Below are positions 17,638 to 27,314 of a stretch of 64,000 nucleotides of DNA, piece by piece (position 1 is the stretch's first letter; every line of letters begins with the position of its first letter). Made by a program: the position numbers and the translations under genes. Source of the DNA: Rhodobacter flavimaris. Lineage in GTDB: Bacteria; Pseudomonadota; Alphaproteobacteria; Rhodobacterales; Rhodobacteraceae. The stretch lies in assembly GCF_021378075.1 (NCBI RefSeq), contig NZ_JAJUOS010000001.1, positions 1 to 64,000 on the forward strand. The letters run 5' to 3'. The notes under the pieces were generated by a model. That model was not told the DNA's origin. It searched no databases and saw nothing but the letters and a program-made list of their open reading frames with translations.

Positions 17638-17659
17638 GTTGATTGACGAGTCAATAAAC
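17638..17659. promoter_or_regulatory. Candidate BetI operator between choX and betI
   Basis: The palindrome ATTGAC-GA-GTCAAT sits in the 118-base gap between choXWV and betIBA, preceded by GTTG and followed by AAAC. It is the only clear palindrome in the gap and it is A/T-rich. It resembles my recollection of the E. coli BetI site. A BetI site here could repress both divergent units until choline is present. Confidence 0.55.
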
Positions 17660-17712
17660 TTACCTGTAGCTCGGAAAAGGCAAGCACTTTTTGCAGAAAG
17701 GTTACAAAACCC

Positions 17713-18294
17713 ATGCCGAAGCTTGGCGCAGAGCCTATTCGACGGGCCGCCCTGGTGAAAGCCACCATCGAGACGGTGGGCGAGGCGGGATCGCTTGAAG
17801 TCACGGTTGCGCAGATCGCGCGGCGGGCGGGCATGAGCTCGGCGCTGGCGCATCACTACTTCGGCTCGAAGGAGCAGATCTTTCTGGCGGCCATGCGCTC
17901 GATCCTGACGCTTTACGGAGCCGAGGTGCGCGGGGCGCTGGCCACCGCGACCGGCCCCGAGGCGCGGCTGCGGGCGATCGTGGCGGGCTCGTTCGGTGTG
18001 GGCAGCTTCCGGCGCGAGGTGATCTCGGCCTGGTTGAATTTCTACGTTCTGTCGCAGACCCAGCCCGAGGCGCGGCGTCTGCTGCATGTCTATCAGCGCA
18101 GGCTGCGCTCGAACCTGCGCCACGAGCTGCGCCCGCTGGTGGGATCGCGGGCCGAGGCGGTGGCGCGCGGCCTCGGCGCACTGATCGACGGGGTCTATAT
18201 CCGCGCGGCGCTGGCGGAAGGCGCGCCGGATCGGCGCTATGCACTTAAAATCGTTACGGAATATTTGGAACGCGAGCTGGAGGGAAAAGCATGA
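17713..18294 (+). CDS. betI: TetR-family repressor BetI
   Basis: A 193-residue TetR regulator that starts like BetI proteins ([20 protein letters not shown]). The HTH is at about 28-52 ([20 protein letters not shown] with FGSKEQI). BetI represses choline catabolism and uptake and is relieved by choline. It is the first gene of betI-betB-betA, and its stop overlaps the betB start by four bases. betC (choline sulfatase), present in some relatives, is absent from this cluster. Confidence 0.93.
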   Translation: MPKLGAEPIRRAALVKATIETVGEAGSLEVTVAQIARRAGMSSALAHHYFGSKEQIFLAAMRSILTLYGAEVRGALATATGPEARLRAIVAGSFGVGSFRREVISAWLNFYVLSQTQPEARRLLHVYQRRLRSNLRHELRPLVGSRAEAVARGLGALIDGVYIRAALAEGAPDRRYALKIVTEYLERELEGKA

Positions 18295-19742
18295 AGGCAC
18301 AACCGAAAGCGAGCCATTTCGTCAATGGCGAATGGCTGGAAGATACCGCTGGTGAGGTGATCGAGGTGATCTACCCCGGCACGCTCGAGGTGATCGCGCG
18401 ACTGCACGCGGCGACGCCCGCGGTGGTCGATGTCGCGATCTCGGGCGCGGTTGCGGCGCAGCGCAAATGGGCCGCGATGAAGCCGGTCGAACGCGCCCGC
18501 ATCCTGCGCCGCGCGGCCGATATTATCCGCGAACGCGGCGAGGAACTGGCGCGGCTTGAGACGCTCGACACCGGCAAACCGATCCAGGAGACGCGCTGCG
18601 CCGACTGGCCTTCGGGGGCCGACAGTCTTGAATTCTTCGCGGGTCTGGCGCCCACGCTGACCGGCGAGACGATCCCCCTGGGCGGCGATTTCGCCTATAC
18701 GATCCGCGAGCCTCTGGGCGTTTGCGTCGGCATCGGCGCGTGGAATTACCCCAGCCAGATCGCCTGCTGGAAGGCCGCTCCGGCGCTGTCCACGGGCAAT
18801 GCGATGGTGTTCAAACCCTCGGAAATGACGCCGCTTGGGGCGCTGCAACTGGCGCAGATCTTCGTCGAGGCGGGGATGCCCGCCGGCGTCTTCAACGTGA
18901 TTCAGGGGCGTGGTGCGGTGGGCGCTGCGCTGTCCACCGATTCGCGGATTGCCAAGGTTTCGCTGACCGGATCGGTGCCGACGGGCGCCAAGGTCTATGC
19001 CTCGGCCGCCGCTGGCATGAAGCATGTCACGATGGAACTGGGCGGCAAATCCCCGCTGATCGTGTTCGAGGATGCTGATATCGAAAGCGCGATCGGGGCA
19101 GCGATGCTGGGGAACTTCTACTCATCGGGGCAGATCTGTTCGAACGGCACGCGGGTCTTCGTGCAGAAGGGCATCAAGGAGGCCTTCCTGAAGCGTCTGG
19201 CCGAGCGCACGGCAGCCATCATCGCGGGCGATCCGCTGGATGAGGGCACGCAGTTCGGCCCGGTGATCTCGGCTGCGCAGCACGAGAAGGTCATGGGCTA
19301 TATCGAGACCGCCAAGGCCGAAGGCGCGCGGCTGGTTAGCGGTGGCGCCTCGGGCAACGAGGGGCCGCTTTTCGTGCAGCCCACCGTTTTCGCCGATGTG
19401 ACCGACGATATGACCATCGCGCGCGAGGAAATCTTTGGGCCGGTCATGTCGGTGCTGGATTTCGAGACCGAGGACGAGGTGATCGCGCGTGCCAACGGGA
19501 CCGAGTTTGGCCTGGCGGCGGGCGTCTTTACCGCCGATCTGGCGCGCGGGCATCGGGTGATCGCGCAGCTTGAGGCTGGCACCTGCTGGATCAACGCCTA
19601 CAACCTGACGCCGGTCGAGATGCCTTTCGGGGCCGTCAAGGCCTCGGGCCTCGGGCGCGAGAACTCGAGAGCGGCGGTTGAGCATTACACGCAAGTAAAG
19701 GCCGTCTACGTGGGCATGGGGCCGGTCGAGAGCCCCTATTGA
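18291..19742 (+). CDS. betB: Betaine aldehyde dehydrogenase
   Basis: A 483-residue NAD(P)-dependent aldehyde dehydrogenase that oxidises betaine aldehyde to glycine betaine. The catalytic glutamate is in [16 protein letters not shown] (about 245-260), and the catalytic cysteine in [14 protein letters not shown] (about 280). The cofactor-binding [16 protein letters not shown] is near 152. It starts with ATGA overlap on betI, so translation is coupled. A repeat element lies between it and betA. Confidence 0.95.
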   Translation: MKAQPKASHFVNGEWLEDTAGEVIEVIYPGTLEVIARLHAATPAVVDVAISGAVAAQRKWAAMKPVERARILRRAADIIRERGEELARLETLDTGKPIQETRCADWPSGADSLEFFAGLAPTLTGETIPLGGDFAYTIREPLGVCVGIGAWNYPSQIACWKAAPALSTGNAMVFKPSEMTPLGALQLAQIFVEAGMPAGVFNVIQGRGAVGAALSTDSRIAKVSLTGSVPTGAKVYASAAAGMKHVTMELGGKSPLIVFEDADIESAIGAAMLGNFYSSGQICSNGTRVFVQKGIKEAFLKRLAERTAAIIAGDPLDEGTQFGPVISAAQHEKVMGYIETAKAEGARLVSGGASGNEGPLFVQPTVFADVTDDMTIAREEIFGPVMSVLDFETEDEVIARANGTEFGLAAGVFTADLARGHRVIAQLEAGTCWINAYNLTPVEMPFGAVKASGLGRENSRAAVEHYTQVKAVYVGMGPVESPY

Positions 19743-19748
19743 CGGAAC

Positions 19749-19793
19749 CGGGGCGCTGCCCCGGGCCCCGAGGTATTTCGGCCAAGAAGAAAG
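19749..19793 (+). repeat. Dispersed GC-rich intergenic element, copy 3
   Basis: CGGGGC-GCT-GCCCCG followed by GGCCCCGAGGTATTTCGGCC and AAGAAGAAAG fills the 59-base gap between betB and betA. It matches the other copies in order of parts: hairpin, then a pyrimidine/CCCCGAGG box, then TATTT and a purine-rich end. If the hairpin terminates transcription it would reduce betA. Confidence 0.65.
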
Positions 19794-19801
19794 CAGGAAC
19801 G

Positions 19802-21457
19802 ATGGAAGCGGATTACGTTGTCATTGGAGCGGGCTCAGGCGGTTCGGCGCTGGCCTATCGGCTGGCCGAGGCCGGGCGCAAAGTTGTGATTATCGAGCAT
19901 GGCGGGTCGGATGCGGGGCCGTTCATCCAGATGCCCGCGGCTTTGTCCTATCCAATGAACATGGGGATCTACGACTGGGGCTTCATGTCCGAGCCCGAGC
20001 CCGGGCTTGGCGGGAGGCGGCTGGTGACGCCACGCGGGAAGGTGATCGGCGGGTCGTCCTCGATCAACGGGATGGTCTATGTGCGCGGGCATGCCTGCGA
20101 TTTCGATCACTGGGCCGAGCAGGGCGCGCAGGGCTGGGGCTATGCCGATGTGCTGCCCTATTTCAAGCGGATGGAGACCTGGCACGGCGGCCATGATGGC
20201 GGGGATGCCGCGTGGCGGGGCGCCTCGGGGCCGATGCATATCACCCGCGGGCCGCGGCGCAATCCGCTGTTCGAGGCCTTCATCAAGGCGGGCCAGCAGG
20301 CGGGTTACCCGGTGACGCGGGATTATAACGGCGGTCAGCAGGAGGGCTTTGGCCCGATGGAGGCCACGATCTATAAGGGGCGGCGCTGGTCCACCGCGAA
20401 TGCCTATCTGCGGCCTGCTATGAAGGGTGGGAATGTCAGCATTATCCGTGGCTTGGCGCGCAAGGTTCAGATCGAGAAGGGGCGTGCGACCGGGGTCGAG
20501 ATCGAGCGTGGCGGTAAGGTTGAGGTGATCCGGGCGCGGGCCGAGGTGATCCTGGCGGCAAGCTCGATCAATACGCCGAAGCTCCTGATGCTGTCGGGGA
20601 TCGGCCCTGTGGCGCATCTGGCGGCGCATGGGATCGAGGTGATCGCGGACCGCCCCGGAGTAGGCGCGAACTTGCAGGACCATCTTGAGGTTTACATGCA
20701 GTTCGCCGCGCAAGAACCCGTCACGCTTTACAAATATTGGAACCTGTGGGGCAAGGCGCTGATCGGGGCGCAGTGGTTGTTCACCAAGCAGGGCCTTGGT
20801 GCTTCGAACCAGTTCGAGGCCTGCGGCTTCATCCGCTCGGACGCGGGGATCGAGTATCCCGACATCCAGTATCATTTCCTGCCGATCGCGGTGCGCTACG
20901 ATGGCAAGGCCGCGGCCGAGGGACATGGGTTCCAGGTGCATACCGGGCCGATGCGCTCGAAATCACGCGGGGCGGTGACCCTGCGCAGCGCCGATCCGCG
21001 CGAGGCGCCCGCTATTAGCTTCAATTACATGAGCCACCCGGACGACTGGGAAGAGTTCCGCAAGGTGATCCGCCTAACGCGCGAGGTCTTTGCGCAGCCC
21101 GCGATGGCGGGGCACGTGAAGCACGAGATCCAGCCCGGCGCGGCGGTGCAAAGCGACGACGAAATCGACGCCTTCATCCGTGAGCACGCCGAAAGCGCCT
21201 ATCACCCTTGCGGCACGGCGCGCATGGGGCGGGCGGACGATCCGACTGCCGTGGTGAACCCGGAGGGTCGGGTGATCGGGGTCGAGGGGCTGCGGGTCGC
21301 TGACAGCTCGATCTTCCCGCGCATCACCAACGGCAACCTCAACGCGCCCTCGATCATGACGGGCGAGAAGGTGGCCGACCACATCCTTGGCCGCCGTCTG
21401 CCGTCGGAAAATGTTGAGCCCTGGATCAACCCGAACTGGCGTGTCGCGCAGCGCTGA
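19802..21457 (+). CDS. betA: Choline dehydrogenase (GMC oxidoreductase)
   Basis: A 551-residue flavoprotein that oxidises choline to betaine aldehyde. The FAD-binding motif [19 protein letters not shown] is at 7-25, the GMC signature [14 protein letters not shown] at about 83-96, and the active-site HPCGTARMG at about 464-472. It is associated with the inner membrane and passes electrons to the respiratory chain. The ATG at 19802 gives the normal start; the longer open frame upstream reads through the repeat element and is rejected. Confidence 0.95.
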   Translation: MEADYVVIGAGSGGSALAYRLAEAGRKVVIIEHGGSDAGPFIQMPAALSYPMNMGIYDWGFMSEPEPGLGGRRLVTPRGKVIGGSSSINGMVYVRGHACDFDHWAEQGAQGWGYADVLPYFKRMETWHGGHDGGDAAWRGASGPMHITRGPRRNPLFEAFIKAGQQAGYPVTRDYNGGQQEGFGPMEATIYKGRRWSTANAYLRPAMKGGNVSIIRGLARKVQIEKGRATGVEIERGGKVEVIRARAEVILAASSINTPKLLMLSGIGPVAHLAAHGIEVIADRPGVGANLQDHLEVYMQFAAQEPVTLYKYWNLWGKALIGAQWLFTKQGLGASNQFEACGFIRSDAGIEYPDIQYHFLPIAVRYDGKAAAEGHGFQVHTGPMRSKSRGAVTLRSADPREAPAISFNYMSHPDDWEEFRKVIRLTREVFAQPAMAGHVKHEIQPGAAVQSDDEIDAFIREHAESAYHPCGTARMGRADDPTAVVNPEGRVIGVEGLRVADSSIFPRITNGNLNAPSIMTGEKVADHILGRRLPSENVEPWINPNWRVAQR

Positions 21458-21464
21458 GTGCGAG

Positions 21465-21480
21465 TTTGACTAGGGTCAAA
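21465..21480. promoter_or_regulatory. FNR/Crp-type box upstream of the DUF465 gene
   Basis: TTTGAC-TAGG-GTCAAA is a perfect 6+6 palindrome with the TTGAC-N4-GTCAA layout of FNR/NNR/DNR sites. Its centre lies 67 bases before the ATG at 21540, which fits activation at about -40 of a transcript with a short leader. It lies 7 bases past the betA stop. Confidence 0.6.
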
Positions 21481-21539
21481 GTCGGCACGCGCGCGCGGCG
21501 CTAGGGTCGATTCGAAACACAGGAAAAGGGAGAAAGCCC

Positions 21540-21779
21540 ATGTCGAACACCCCGCATACGCTGCAGGAAGAATTCCCCTTTGACATGGAGAAACTGCGCG
21601 AACTCAAAGGTTCGAATGCGCATTTCGCACGTCTGTTGAACGAGTATGACGAGATCAACGACCGGGTGCACAATGCGGAAACGAATGTGACCCCGATGGA
21701 TAGCCTTGCCGAGGTGGAGCTTCGCAAGAAGCGCACCGCGATCAAGGATGAGATCGCACGGATGCTCGCCGCGGTGTGA
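21540..21779 (+). CDS. YdcH-like DUF465 protein
   Basis: A 79-residue soluble, charged, helical protein of the YdcH/DUF465 family (SNAHFARLLNEYDEINDRVH is the diagnostic first helix, and LRKKRTAIKDEIARML the second). It probably forms a helical hairpin. No established function. It has its own FNR-type box upstream and a strong terminator downstream, so it is a single-gene unit that may respond to oxygen limitation or nitric oxide. Ribosome binding site AGGGAG. Confidence 0.9.
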   Translation: MSNTPHTLQEEFPFDMEKLRELKGSNAHFARLLNEYDEINDRVHNAETNVTPMDSLAEVELRKKRTAIKDEIARMLAAV

Positions 21780-21800
21780 TCCGTGAGAAGAACGACGAAG

Positions 21801-21827
21801 AAGCCCCGGGAAAACGGGGCTTTTTTC
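21801..21827. terminator. Strong intrinsic terminator
   Basis: AGCCCCG (21802-21808), loop GGAAAA and CGGGGCT (21815-21821) form a 7 bp stem followed by a T-run. It ends the DUF465 gene, and its right end touches the end of the convergent pccR-like gene. Confidence 0.85.
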
Positions 21828-23220
21828 ATGAGATGTCGTAGGGCAGAAGGCCGCGTTTGTCGGGGTTGACCGACAGGCGTCGTTCGAGCGGCGGAACCGA
21901 TCTTTGGTGGCAATCCTTGCGCTCGCAGATCCGGCAGGAGATGCCGATCGGCTGGTAAGCGCGCGGGTTCGACAGCTCCATGTCGTCGGCATAGACGAGG
22001 CCGCGGGCGTGGCTCACCTCGCATCCCAGACAGATCGCGTAGCGGCGCACGGGCGCTGTGAAGGAGCCGCCGGGCTTTGAGACGTCGCGGGCAAGGCACA
22101 GGTAGCGCACGCCATCGGGGGTTTCGGCCAGTTGGCGCAGGAAGCGCGTGGGGGTTTCGAACGCCTGATGGACGTTCCACAGTGGGCAGGCGCCGCCGAA
22201 GCGGGCGAATTGCAGGCGCGTGGCCGAGTGGCGCTTGGTGATCGTGCCGGCCTGATCGACGCGCACGAAGAAGAAGGGGATGCCCTTGGCGCCGGGGCGC
22301 TGGAGGGTCGAGAGGCGATGCGCCACCTGCTCGATCGAGGCGCCGAACATATCGCCGAGGCGCTCAAGATCGTGCCGGGTTTCCTGCGCGGCCTCCAGAA
22401 AGGCGCGGTAGGGCATCAGCGCGGCCCCGGCGAAGTAGTTCGCAAGGCCGATCTTGGCGATGGCGCGCGAGGTTTCTGACTGGAAACGCGCGAGGTCGAG
22501 CGTGGCTTCAAGCAGCTCGTTTTGCGTGATCAGCGCGACCTGATGCAGCAGTTGAAAGGCCTGTGTCGGGCGCCCGGCATGGGCCGAGAGGGTGATGGTC
22601 TTGCCTTCGCGCGTCCGCAGCGCGCCGGTGTCGGCGAATTGAACCTCAATACCGCGGGCGTTCAGTGCCTCGGTTGCGCGAAGAATGGGCTCTAACCGCT
22701 TGCCATCCGGGCAGGAAAACCGCTCGGCCGCGCGATCGACCACGTCGATATAGTTGTCGCAATAGTGGAAGAAGTCGCGCACCTCTTCCCAGGGGCTGAC
22801 GATCGCCTGACCGGCCTCGCGGCCTAGGGCCTCATCAAGTGAGGCGAGGCGTTCATGCGCCTGTCGGTAAGCGCGGTGCAGTTCCAGAAAAGATCGCGCA
22901 AGGGCCGGGGCGTTCGATGCGGCCAGCCGCAGATCGGCCAGCGGCGGGGCGCCATCGGCAAAGACCGGATCGGCCAGCGCCTCGCGCATGTCCGACACGA
23001 GCCGCTCGGCATCGCCTGCGGAAAGCTCGGTCACATCGAGGCCGAACTCGCCCGCCAATCCCAGCACGACCGCGGCCGAAACCGGGCGATGGTTGTTCTC
23101 CATCTGGTTGAGGTAGGGCAGCGAGACGCCGAGCCGGTCGGCAAAGGCCTTTTGCGTCAGGCCAAGGCGGGCGCGGGTCTCGCGCAGCTTCACCCCGGCA
23201 TAGAGTTTCTGAGTCGCCAT
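21826..23220 (-). CDS. ScfR-family short-chain acyl-CoA-responsive regulator, PccR-like
   Basis: A 464-residue regulator with an XRE HTH at about 10-65 (LRETRARLGLTQKAFADRLG, then SLPYLNQMENNHRP), an ImmA/IrrE-like middle region and a C-terminal DUF2083 region with a cysteine cluster (CRICERKDCHQR near 440). RamB, MccR and PccR belong here; PccR of Rhodobacter sphaeroides controls propionyl-CoA carboxylase. The start at 23220 has GGGAGG at good spacing; the frame also opens at 23238. TTTGCAAA sites lie next to the start and in front of pccB 1.9 kb away. Confidence 0.88.
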   Translation of the reverse strand: MATQKLYAGVKLRETRARLGLTQKAFADRLGVSLPYLNQMENNHRPVSAAVVLGLAGEFGLDVTELSAGDAERLVSDMREALADPVFADGAPPLADLRLAASNAPALARSFLELHRAYRQAHERLASLDEALGREAGQAIVSPWEEVRDFFHYCDNYIDVVDRAAERFSCPDGKRLEPILRATEALNARGIEVQFADTGALRTREGKTITLSAHAGRPTQAFQLLHQVALITQNELLEATLDLARFQSETSRAIAKIGLANYFAGAALMPYRAFLEAAQETRHDLERLGDMFGASIEQVAHRLSTLQRPGAKGIPFFFVRVDQAGTITKRHSATRLQFARFGGACPLWNVHQAFETPTRFLRQLAETPDGVRYLCLARDVSKPGGSFTAPVRRYAICLGCEVSHARGLVYADDMELSNPRAYQPIGISCRICERKDCHQRSVPPLERRLSVNPDKRGLLPYDIS

Positions 23221-23230
23221 AGCGTCCTCC

Positions 23231-23260
23231 CTTTGCAAAGAGATTGGTAGCTTTGCAAAG
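23231..23260. promoter_or_regulatory. Two CTTTGCAAAG palindromes upstream of the pccR-like gene
   Basis: The identical 10-base palindrome CTTTGCAAAG occurs at 23231-23240 and 23251-23260, 20 bases apart start to start, that is two helical turns. The nearer copy abuts the ribosome binding site. This points to binding by the encoded regulator and autorepression. Confidence 0.75.
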
Positions 23261-23268
23261 GCAGTGCG

Positions 23269-24471
23269 TCAAATCCCCAGTCGTCTGCGGCGGTGGAAGA
23301 CCCACAGAATCGCGCCGACCGAGGCTGCCGAAGAGGCCAGCATGATCAGCACCAGCGGGATCGCGCCCGAGCCGGGGCCAAGCATTGCGCCCGAAAGTGC
23401 GGCCAGTGCCGCGCCCCCGCCAATGCTGAGCGTGGCGCCAAGGCCCGAGGCGGTTCCTGCCAGTTCGGGGCGCACCGACATCATGCCCGCGTTGGACGAG
23501 GGCAGGGCGATGCCGTTGCCCATGCCGGTCACGCCGACCATCGAGAAGAAGATCAGCGGAGAGGAAATCCCCGCTAGTTCCGCGCCAAGCGCCACGATCA
23601 GCGCGGCGGTGGCCAGCAAGGCGCCGTAAAGCACCATGTGGTCCATCCCCGCGCGCATTGCAAAGCGGCCCGACAGGTAGTTGCCGATCGCATAACCCAC
23701 GGCGGGCAGGGCGAAGAAATAGCCCACCTGCGCCGAGGTCAGGTGAAACACCTGATCGCCCACGAAAGGCGCGCCGCCCAGATAGGCGAAGAACAGGCCC
23801 GAGGCGAAGGCGGTGGCGAGGCAATAGCCCCAGAACCGCTGCGAGCGCAGCAGGATCGGGTAGGCGCGTAATTGATCGCGGAACGGGACGCCGCCCTTGG
23901 CGGTGGTTTCGCCCATATCTGCCCAGACCAGCGCCGTGATCGCGACGCCGAAGGCCAGCAAAAGGGTGAAATTCGCGCGCCAGCCGAAAGCCTCGTCCAG
24001 AAAGCCGCCGATCACCGGGCCGATCATCGGCACCAGCGACATGCCCATGGTCACATAGCCGATGACCGACGCGGCCTCGGGGCCGGGCACCATGTCGCGA
24101 ACCGTCGCGCGCGACAGCACGAAGGCGGTGGCCACGACTGCCTGAACCATGCGTGCGGCTATAAAAGTCTCGAAGCTTGTCGCGAGCAGGGTGGCGACAG
24201 TGGCCAGCAGGAAGACTGAGAACACTGTCAGCAGAACCCGCCGCCGCCCGTAGCGATCCGAGATCGGGCCGATCACCAGTTGCAGCCCCGCCGACACGGC
24301 AAGATAGCCCGAGACCGCAAGCTGCATCTGCCCGTAAGGCACGCCGAAAAACCGCGCCATGCCCGGCAGCGAGGGCAAGAAGATGTTCAGGCTGAGCGCC
24401 CCGAGCCCGGAAACGAGCACAAGGGTGACGATACTGGGATGGGTGCGCCGGTCGAGGAAAGCCATTCCCAA
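23269..24471 (-). CDS. Bcr/CflA-type MFS multidrug efflux permease
   Basis: A 400-residue major facilitator with twelve hydrophobic segments and the motif between segments 2 and 3 (GPISDRYGRRRVLL, near 67-80). The FVLSRATVRDMVPG stretch in segment 5 resembles the Bcr/CflA drug exporters. Its stop lies nine bases from the farther TTTGCAAA palindrome, so the regulator upstream region is squeezed between the two genes. Substrates are unknown. Two Met codons lie at the start (MGM); the first is used here. Confidence 0.85.
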   Translation of the reverse strand: MGMAFLDRRTHPSIVTLVLVSGLGALSLNIFLPSLPGMARFFGVPYGQMQLAVSGYLAVSAGLQLVIGPISDRYGRRRVLLTVFSVFLLATVATLLATSFETFIAARMVQAVVATAFVLSRATVRDMVPGPEAASVIGYVTMGMSLVPMIGPVIGGFLDEAFGWRANFTLLLAFGVAITALVWADMGETTAKGGVPFRDQLRAYPILLRSQRFWGYCLATAFASGLFFAYLGGAPFVGDQVFHLTSAQVGYFFALPAVGYAIGNYLSGRFAMRAGMDHMVLYGALLATAALIVALGAELAGISSPLIFFSMVGVTGMGNGIALPSSNAGMMSVRPELAGTASGLGATLSIGGGAALAALSGAMLGPGSGAIPLVLIMLASSAASVGAILWVFHRRRRLGI

Positions 24472-24535
24472 CCGCTAGGCGCAGCGAGGTTCCTTGTCCA
24501 TCGGGTAAAATGTGTGCAGCACAAGTTTGTGCGGC

Positions 24536-24886
24536 TTAGCTGCGCCCGGTGAAAATCACCGCCACCCCCGCGACGATCAGCGCAAAGCCCGCAACGGTGC
24601 GCAGGGTCACAGGCTCCCCCAGCCAGAGCGCGTTGAAGGCGACGAAGATGGTCAGCGAGATGACCTCCTGAATCGTCTTGAGCTGCGCGGCGCTGAGCGC
24701 GCCATAGCCGATCCGGTTGGCGGGCACCTGAAGGACGTATTCGAAGAAGGCGATGCCCCAGCTGACCAGAATCGCCACGATGATCGGGGCTGACTGGAAC
24801 CGCAGATGCCCATACCAGGCGACGGTCATGAACAGGTTCGAGGCAATCAGCAGCAGGACGGTAATCAGCGGGGCGGGGAGCGACAT
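24536..24886 (-). CDS. DUF486-family small membrane protein
   Basis: A 116-residue protein with four hydrophobic segments (start, about 30-50, about 66-90 and 95-113), the layout of DUF486/DMT-like proteins. It includes VSWGIAFFEYVLQVPANRIG, which is typical of the family. Function unknown. A GTG five codons upstream is possible, but the ATG at 24886 has GAGG at better spacing. Confidence 0.85.
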   Translation of the reverse strand: MSLPAPLITVLLLIASNLFMTVAWYGHLRFQSAPIIVAILVSWGIAFFEYVLQVPANRIGYGALSAAQLKTIQEVISLTIFVAFNALWLGEPVTLRTVAGFALIVAGVAVIFTGRS

Positions 24887-24987
24887 GGCGGCCTCGATCA
24901 CGAAAGTGTCCGAGTTGCTCTAGCTCCGTGCCACCTGTTCTGCCAGAGTGTTTTGGGCCCTGCCTCGCGTGACAATCGGGTGAAGAT

Positions 24988-25060
24988 TTTGCGACTTCGC
25001 AATTCGCAATCGTGCGCCTGCCAATAATTTGCAAATTTTCGCAAATCTGCTTTGTAATAT
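24988..25060 (+). promoter_or_regulatory. pccB promoter region with repeated TTTGCAAA-like sites
   Basis: TTTGCAAA at 25028-25035 is followed two bases later by TTCGCAAA (25038-25045), and TTCGCAA repeats occur at 24996-25002 and 25003-25009. TAATAT at 25055-25060 is a possible -10 box; a -35 box 17 bases before it would fall inside the first TTTGCAAA. The sites match the palindromes in front of the pccR-like gene, so the regulator probably acts here. Confidence 0.65.
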
Positions 25061-25104
25061 TGTTGCGCGCGTATAGGGTGCCTCAAACCTTCGGAGGGGA
25101 CCCC

Positions 25105-26637
25105 ATGAAAGACATTCTGAACCAGCTTGAAGAGCGTCGCGCGGCAGCACGCCTTGGTGGCGGACAGCGCCGGATCGACGCGCAGCACGCGAAGGGCAAA
25201 CTGACGGCGCGCGAGCGGATCGAGCTTCTGCTCGACGAAGGCTCGTTCGAAGAATTCGACATGTTCAAGGCGCACCGCTGCACCGATTTCGGCATGCAGG
25301 GCGAAAAGCCCGCAGGCGACGGCGTTGTCACCGGCTGGGGCACGGTGAACGGCCGCATGGTCTATGTCTTCTCGCAGGATTTCACCGTGTTCGGTGGCTC
25401 GCTATCCGAAACCCACGCCGAAAAGATCTGCAAGATCATGGATATGGCCATGCAGAACGGCGCGCCGGTCATCGGCATGAACGACTCGGGCGGTGCGCGT
25501 ATCCAGGAAGGCGTGGCCTCGCTTGCCGGGTACGCCGAGGTGTTCCAGCGCAACATCATGGCCTCTGGCGTGGTGCCGCAGATCTCGCTGATCATGGGCC
25601 CCTGCGCGGGCGGCGCGGTGTATTCGCCGGCGATGACCGACTTCATCTTCATGGTGAAGGACAGCTCCTACATGTTCGTGACCGGTCCCGACGTCGTGAA
25701 GACCGTGACCAACGAGATCGTCACCGCCGAAGAACTGGGCGGGGCGTCGACTCACACCAAGAAATCCTCGGTCGCGGACGGCGCCTATGAGAACGATGTC
25801 GAGGCGATCGCCGAGACCCGCCGCCTGATCGATTTCCTGCCGCTGTCGAACCGTGAAAAGGCGCCGGTGCGACCGTTCTTCGACGATGTGGCGCGCGTCG
25901 AGGATTCGCTCGATACGCTGATCCCGGCCAACCCCAACATGCCCTACGACATGAAGGAACTCATCGTGAAGATCGCCGACGAGGGCGACTTCTTCGAGAT
26001 CCAGAAGGATTACGCGGGCAACATCATCACCGGCTTCATCCGCATGGAAGGTCAGACCGTGGGCGTCGTGGCGAACCAGCCGATGGTGCTGGCGGGCTGC
26101 CTGGACATCGACTCGAGCCGCAAGGCCGCGCGTTTCGTGCGCTTCTGCGACGCGTTCGAGATTCCGATCCTGACGCTGGTGGACGTGCCCGGCTTCCTGC
26201 CCGGTACCGGCCAGGAATACGGCGGCGTCATCAAGCACGGCGCGAAGCTGCTCTTCGCCTATGGTGAGGCGACCGTTCCGAAGGTTACCGTAATCACCCG
26301 CAAGGCCTATGGCGGCGCCTATGACGTTATGGCCTCCAAGCACCTGCGCGGCGATTTCAACTACGCCTGGCCGACCGCCGAGATCGCGGTAATGGGCGCC
26401 AAGGGCGCGGTCGAGATCCTCTATCGCAGCGAGCTTGGCGATGCCGAGAAGATCGCGGCGCGCACCAAGGACTATGAAGACCGTTTCGCCAACCCCTTCG
26501 TGGCGGCCGAAAAGGGCTTCATCGACGAGGTGATCCAGCCGCATTCGACCCGTCGCCGGGTGGCGCGTGCATTTGCCTCGCTGCGCTCGAAGAAACTGTC
26601 GAACCCCTGGAAAAAGCACGACAACATTCCGCTCTGA
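25105..26637 (+). CDS. pccB: Propionyl-CoA carboxylase beta subunit
   Basis: A 510-residue carboxyltransferase subunit. It moves the carboxyl group from biotin on PccA to propionyl-CoA to make methylmalonyl-CoA. N- and C-terminal crotonase-like CT domains are intact; family stretches include [20 protein letters not shown] and [19 protein letters not shown]. The ATG at 25105 follows GGAGGGG; the frame open upstream runs through the TTTGCAAA sites and is rejected. pccA lies 2.5 kb downstream, after five small genes. Confidence 0.96.
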   Translation: MKDILNQLEERRAAARLGGGQRRIDAQHAKGKLTARERIELLLDEGSFEEFDMFKAHRCTDFGMQGEKPAGDGVVTGWGTVNGRMVYVFSQDFTVFGGSLSETHAEKICKIMDMAMQNGAPVIGMNDSGGARIQEGVASLAGYAEVFQRNIMASGVVPQISLIMGPCAGGAVYSPAMTDFIFMVKDSSYMFVTGPDVVKTVTNEIVTAEELGGASTHTKKSSVADGAYENDVEAIAETRRLIDFLPLSNREKAPVRPFFDDVARVEDSLDTLIPANPNMPYDMKELIVKIADEGDFFEIQKDYAGNIITGFIRMEGQTVGVVANQPMVLAGCLDIDSSRKAARFVRFCDAFEIPILTLVDVPGFLPGTGQEYGGVIKHGAKLLFAYGEATVPKVTVITRKAYGGAYDVMASKHLRGDFNYAWPTAEIAVMGAKGAVEILYRSELGDAEKIAARTKDYEDRFANPFVAAEKGFIDEVIQPHSTRRRVARAFASLRSKKLSNPWKKHDNIPL

Positions 26638-26647
26638 GGGGCGCGGA

Positions 26648-27088
26648 ATGGGGCGCGCGGCCGGGCGAATGCAGGGACTGGCAAGGGGCTTTATGGTGGC
26701 CTTGCTGATGTCGGCGTTTGCCCGGCCCGTCTCGGCCCAGGATGGGGCCGGGGTGCTGGTGCCGGTTCCTTCCGGGCAGGAGGTGCGCTGGATCGACACC
26801 ATCTCGGATGCGCCGGGGCCCGGGGGGCTGACCATGCGCTTCCGATTTCTGGCGCCACAGATCGGGGGGGAAGGGCCGCTGGATGCGGATCTTGCCGCAA
26901 CCGACATGCAGGCGCTGTGTGACGAGTTCGCGCTGCCCAGGCTGCCCGTTATCGGGCCACGGCCAGCGCAGGTGATTATCAGCCTTTCTGACCGGGTCGT
27001 GCCATTCGGCGAGACCGACGAGGAGGCGGTGCAATTCTTCGAGGCCTATTCCGTCGTGAATGGGCTCTGTGAGTGGGAGCTGTTCTGA
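26648..27088 (+). CDS. DUF6497-family exported protein
   Basis: A 146-residue protein with a basic N-terminus and a hydrophobic signal segment at about 12-26 ending in PVSAQ, so it is probably periplasmic. The mature part has LPVIGPRPAQVIISLSDRVV and FGETDEEAVQFFEAY, with one cysteine in the middle and one near the end (NGLCEWELF). Proteins of this type (DUF6497) are often found beside pccB in Rhodobacterales; their function is unknown. It starts 10 bases after the pccB stop, probably in the same transcript. Confidence 0.8.
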   Translation: MGRAAGRMQGLARGFMVALLMSAFARPVSAQDGAGVLVPVPSGQEVRWIDTISDAPGPGGLTMRFRFLAPQIGGEGPLDADLAATDMQALCDEFALPRLPVIGPRPAQVIISLSDRVVPFGETDEEAVQFFEAYSVVNGLCEWELF

Positions 27089-27314
27089 TGCAACTGCGTG
27101 GACATGAAATGTCGGGCCGGGTGGCGGGTTTCCGCCGCCGCGTGGCTGCCCTGCATTCCGTGCAAAGCAGTCCGCTATGCAATTGCAGCAAAAGTGATAA
27201 ATTGTCGCGGGGCCGTGAGGCCCCCGGGGTGGTGCTTCCGCTCTGCACGTTATCAACAGGGCTTGGGGAAAACACGCGAATCGCTCCCTCCGCCAGCCCG
27301 CTCAGGAGTTCCAA

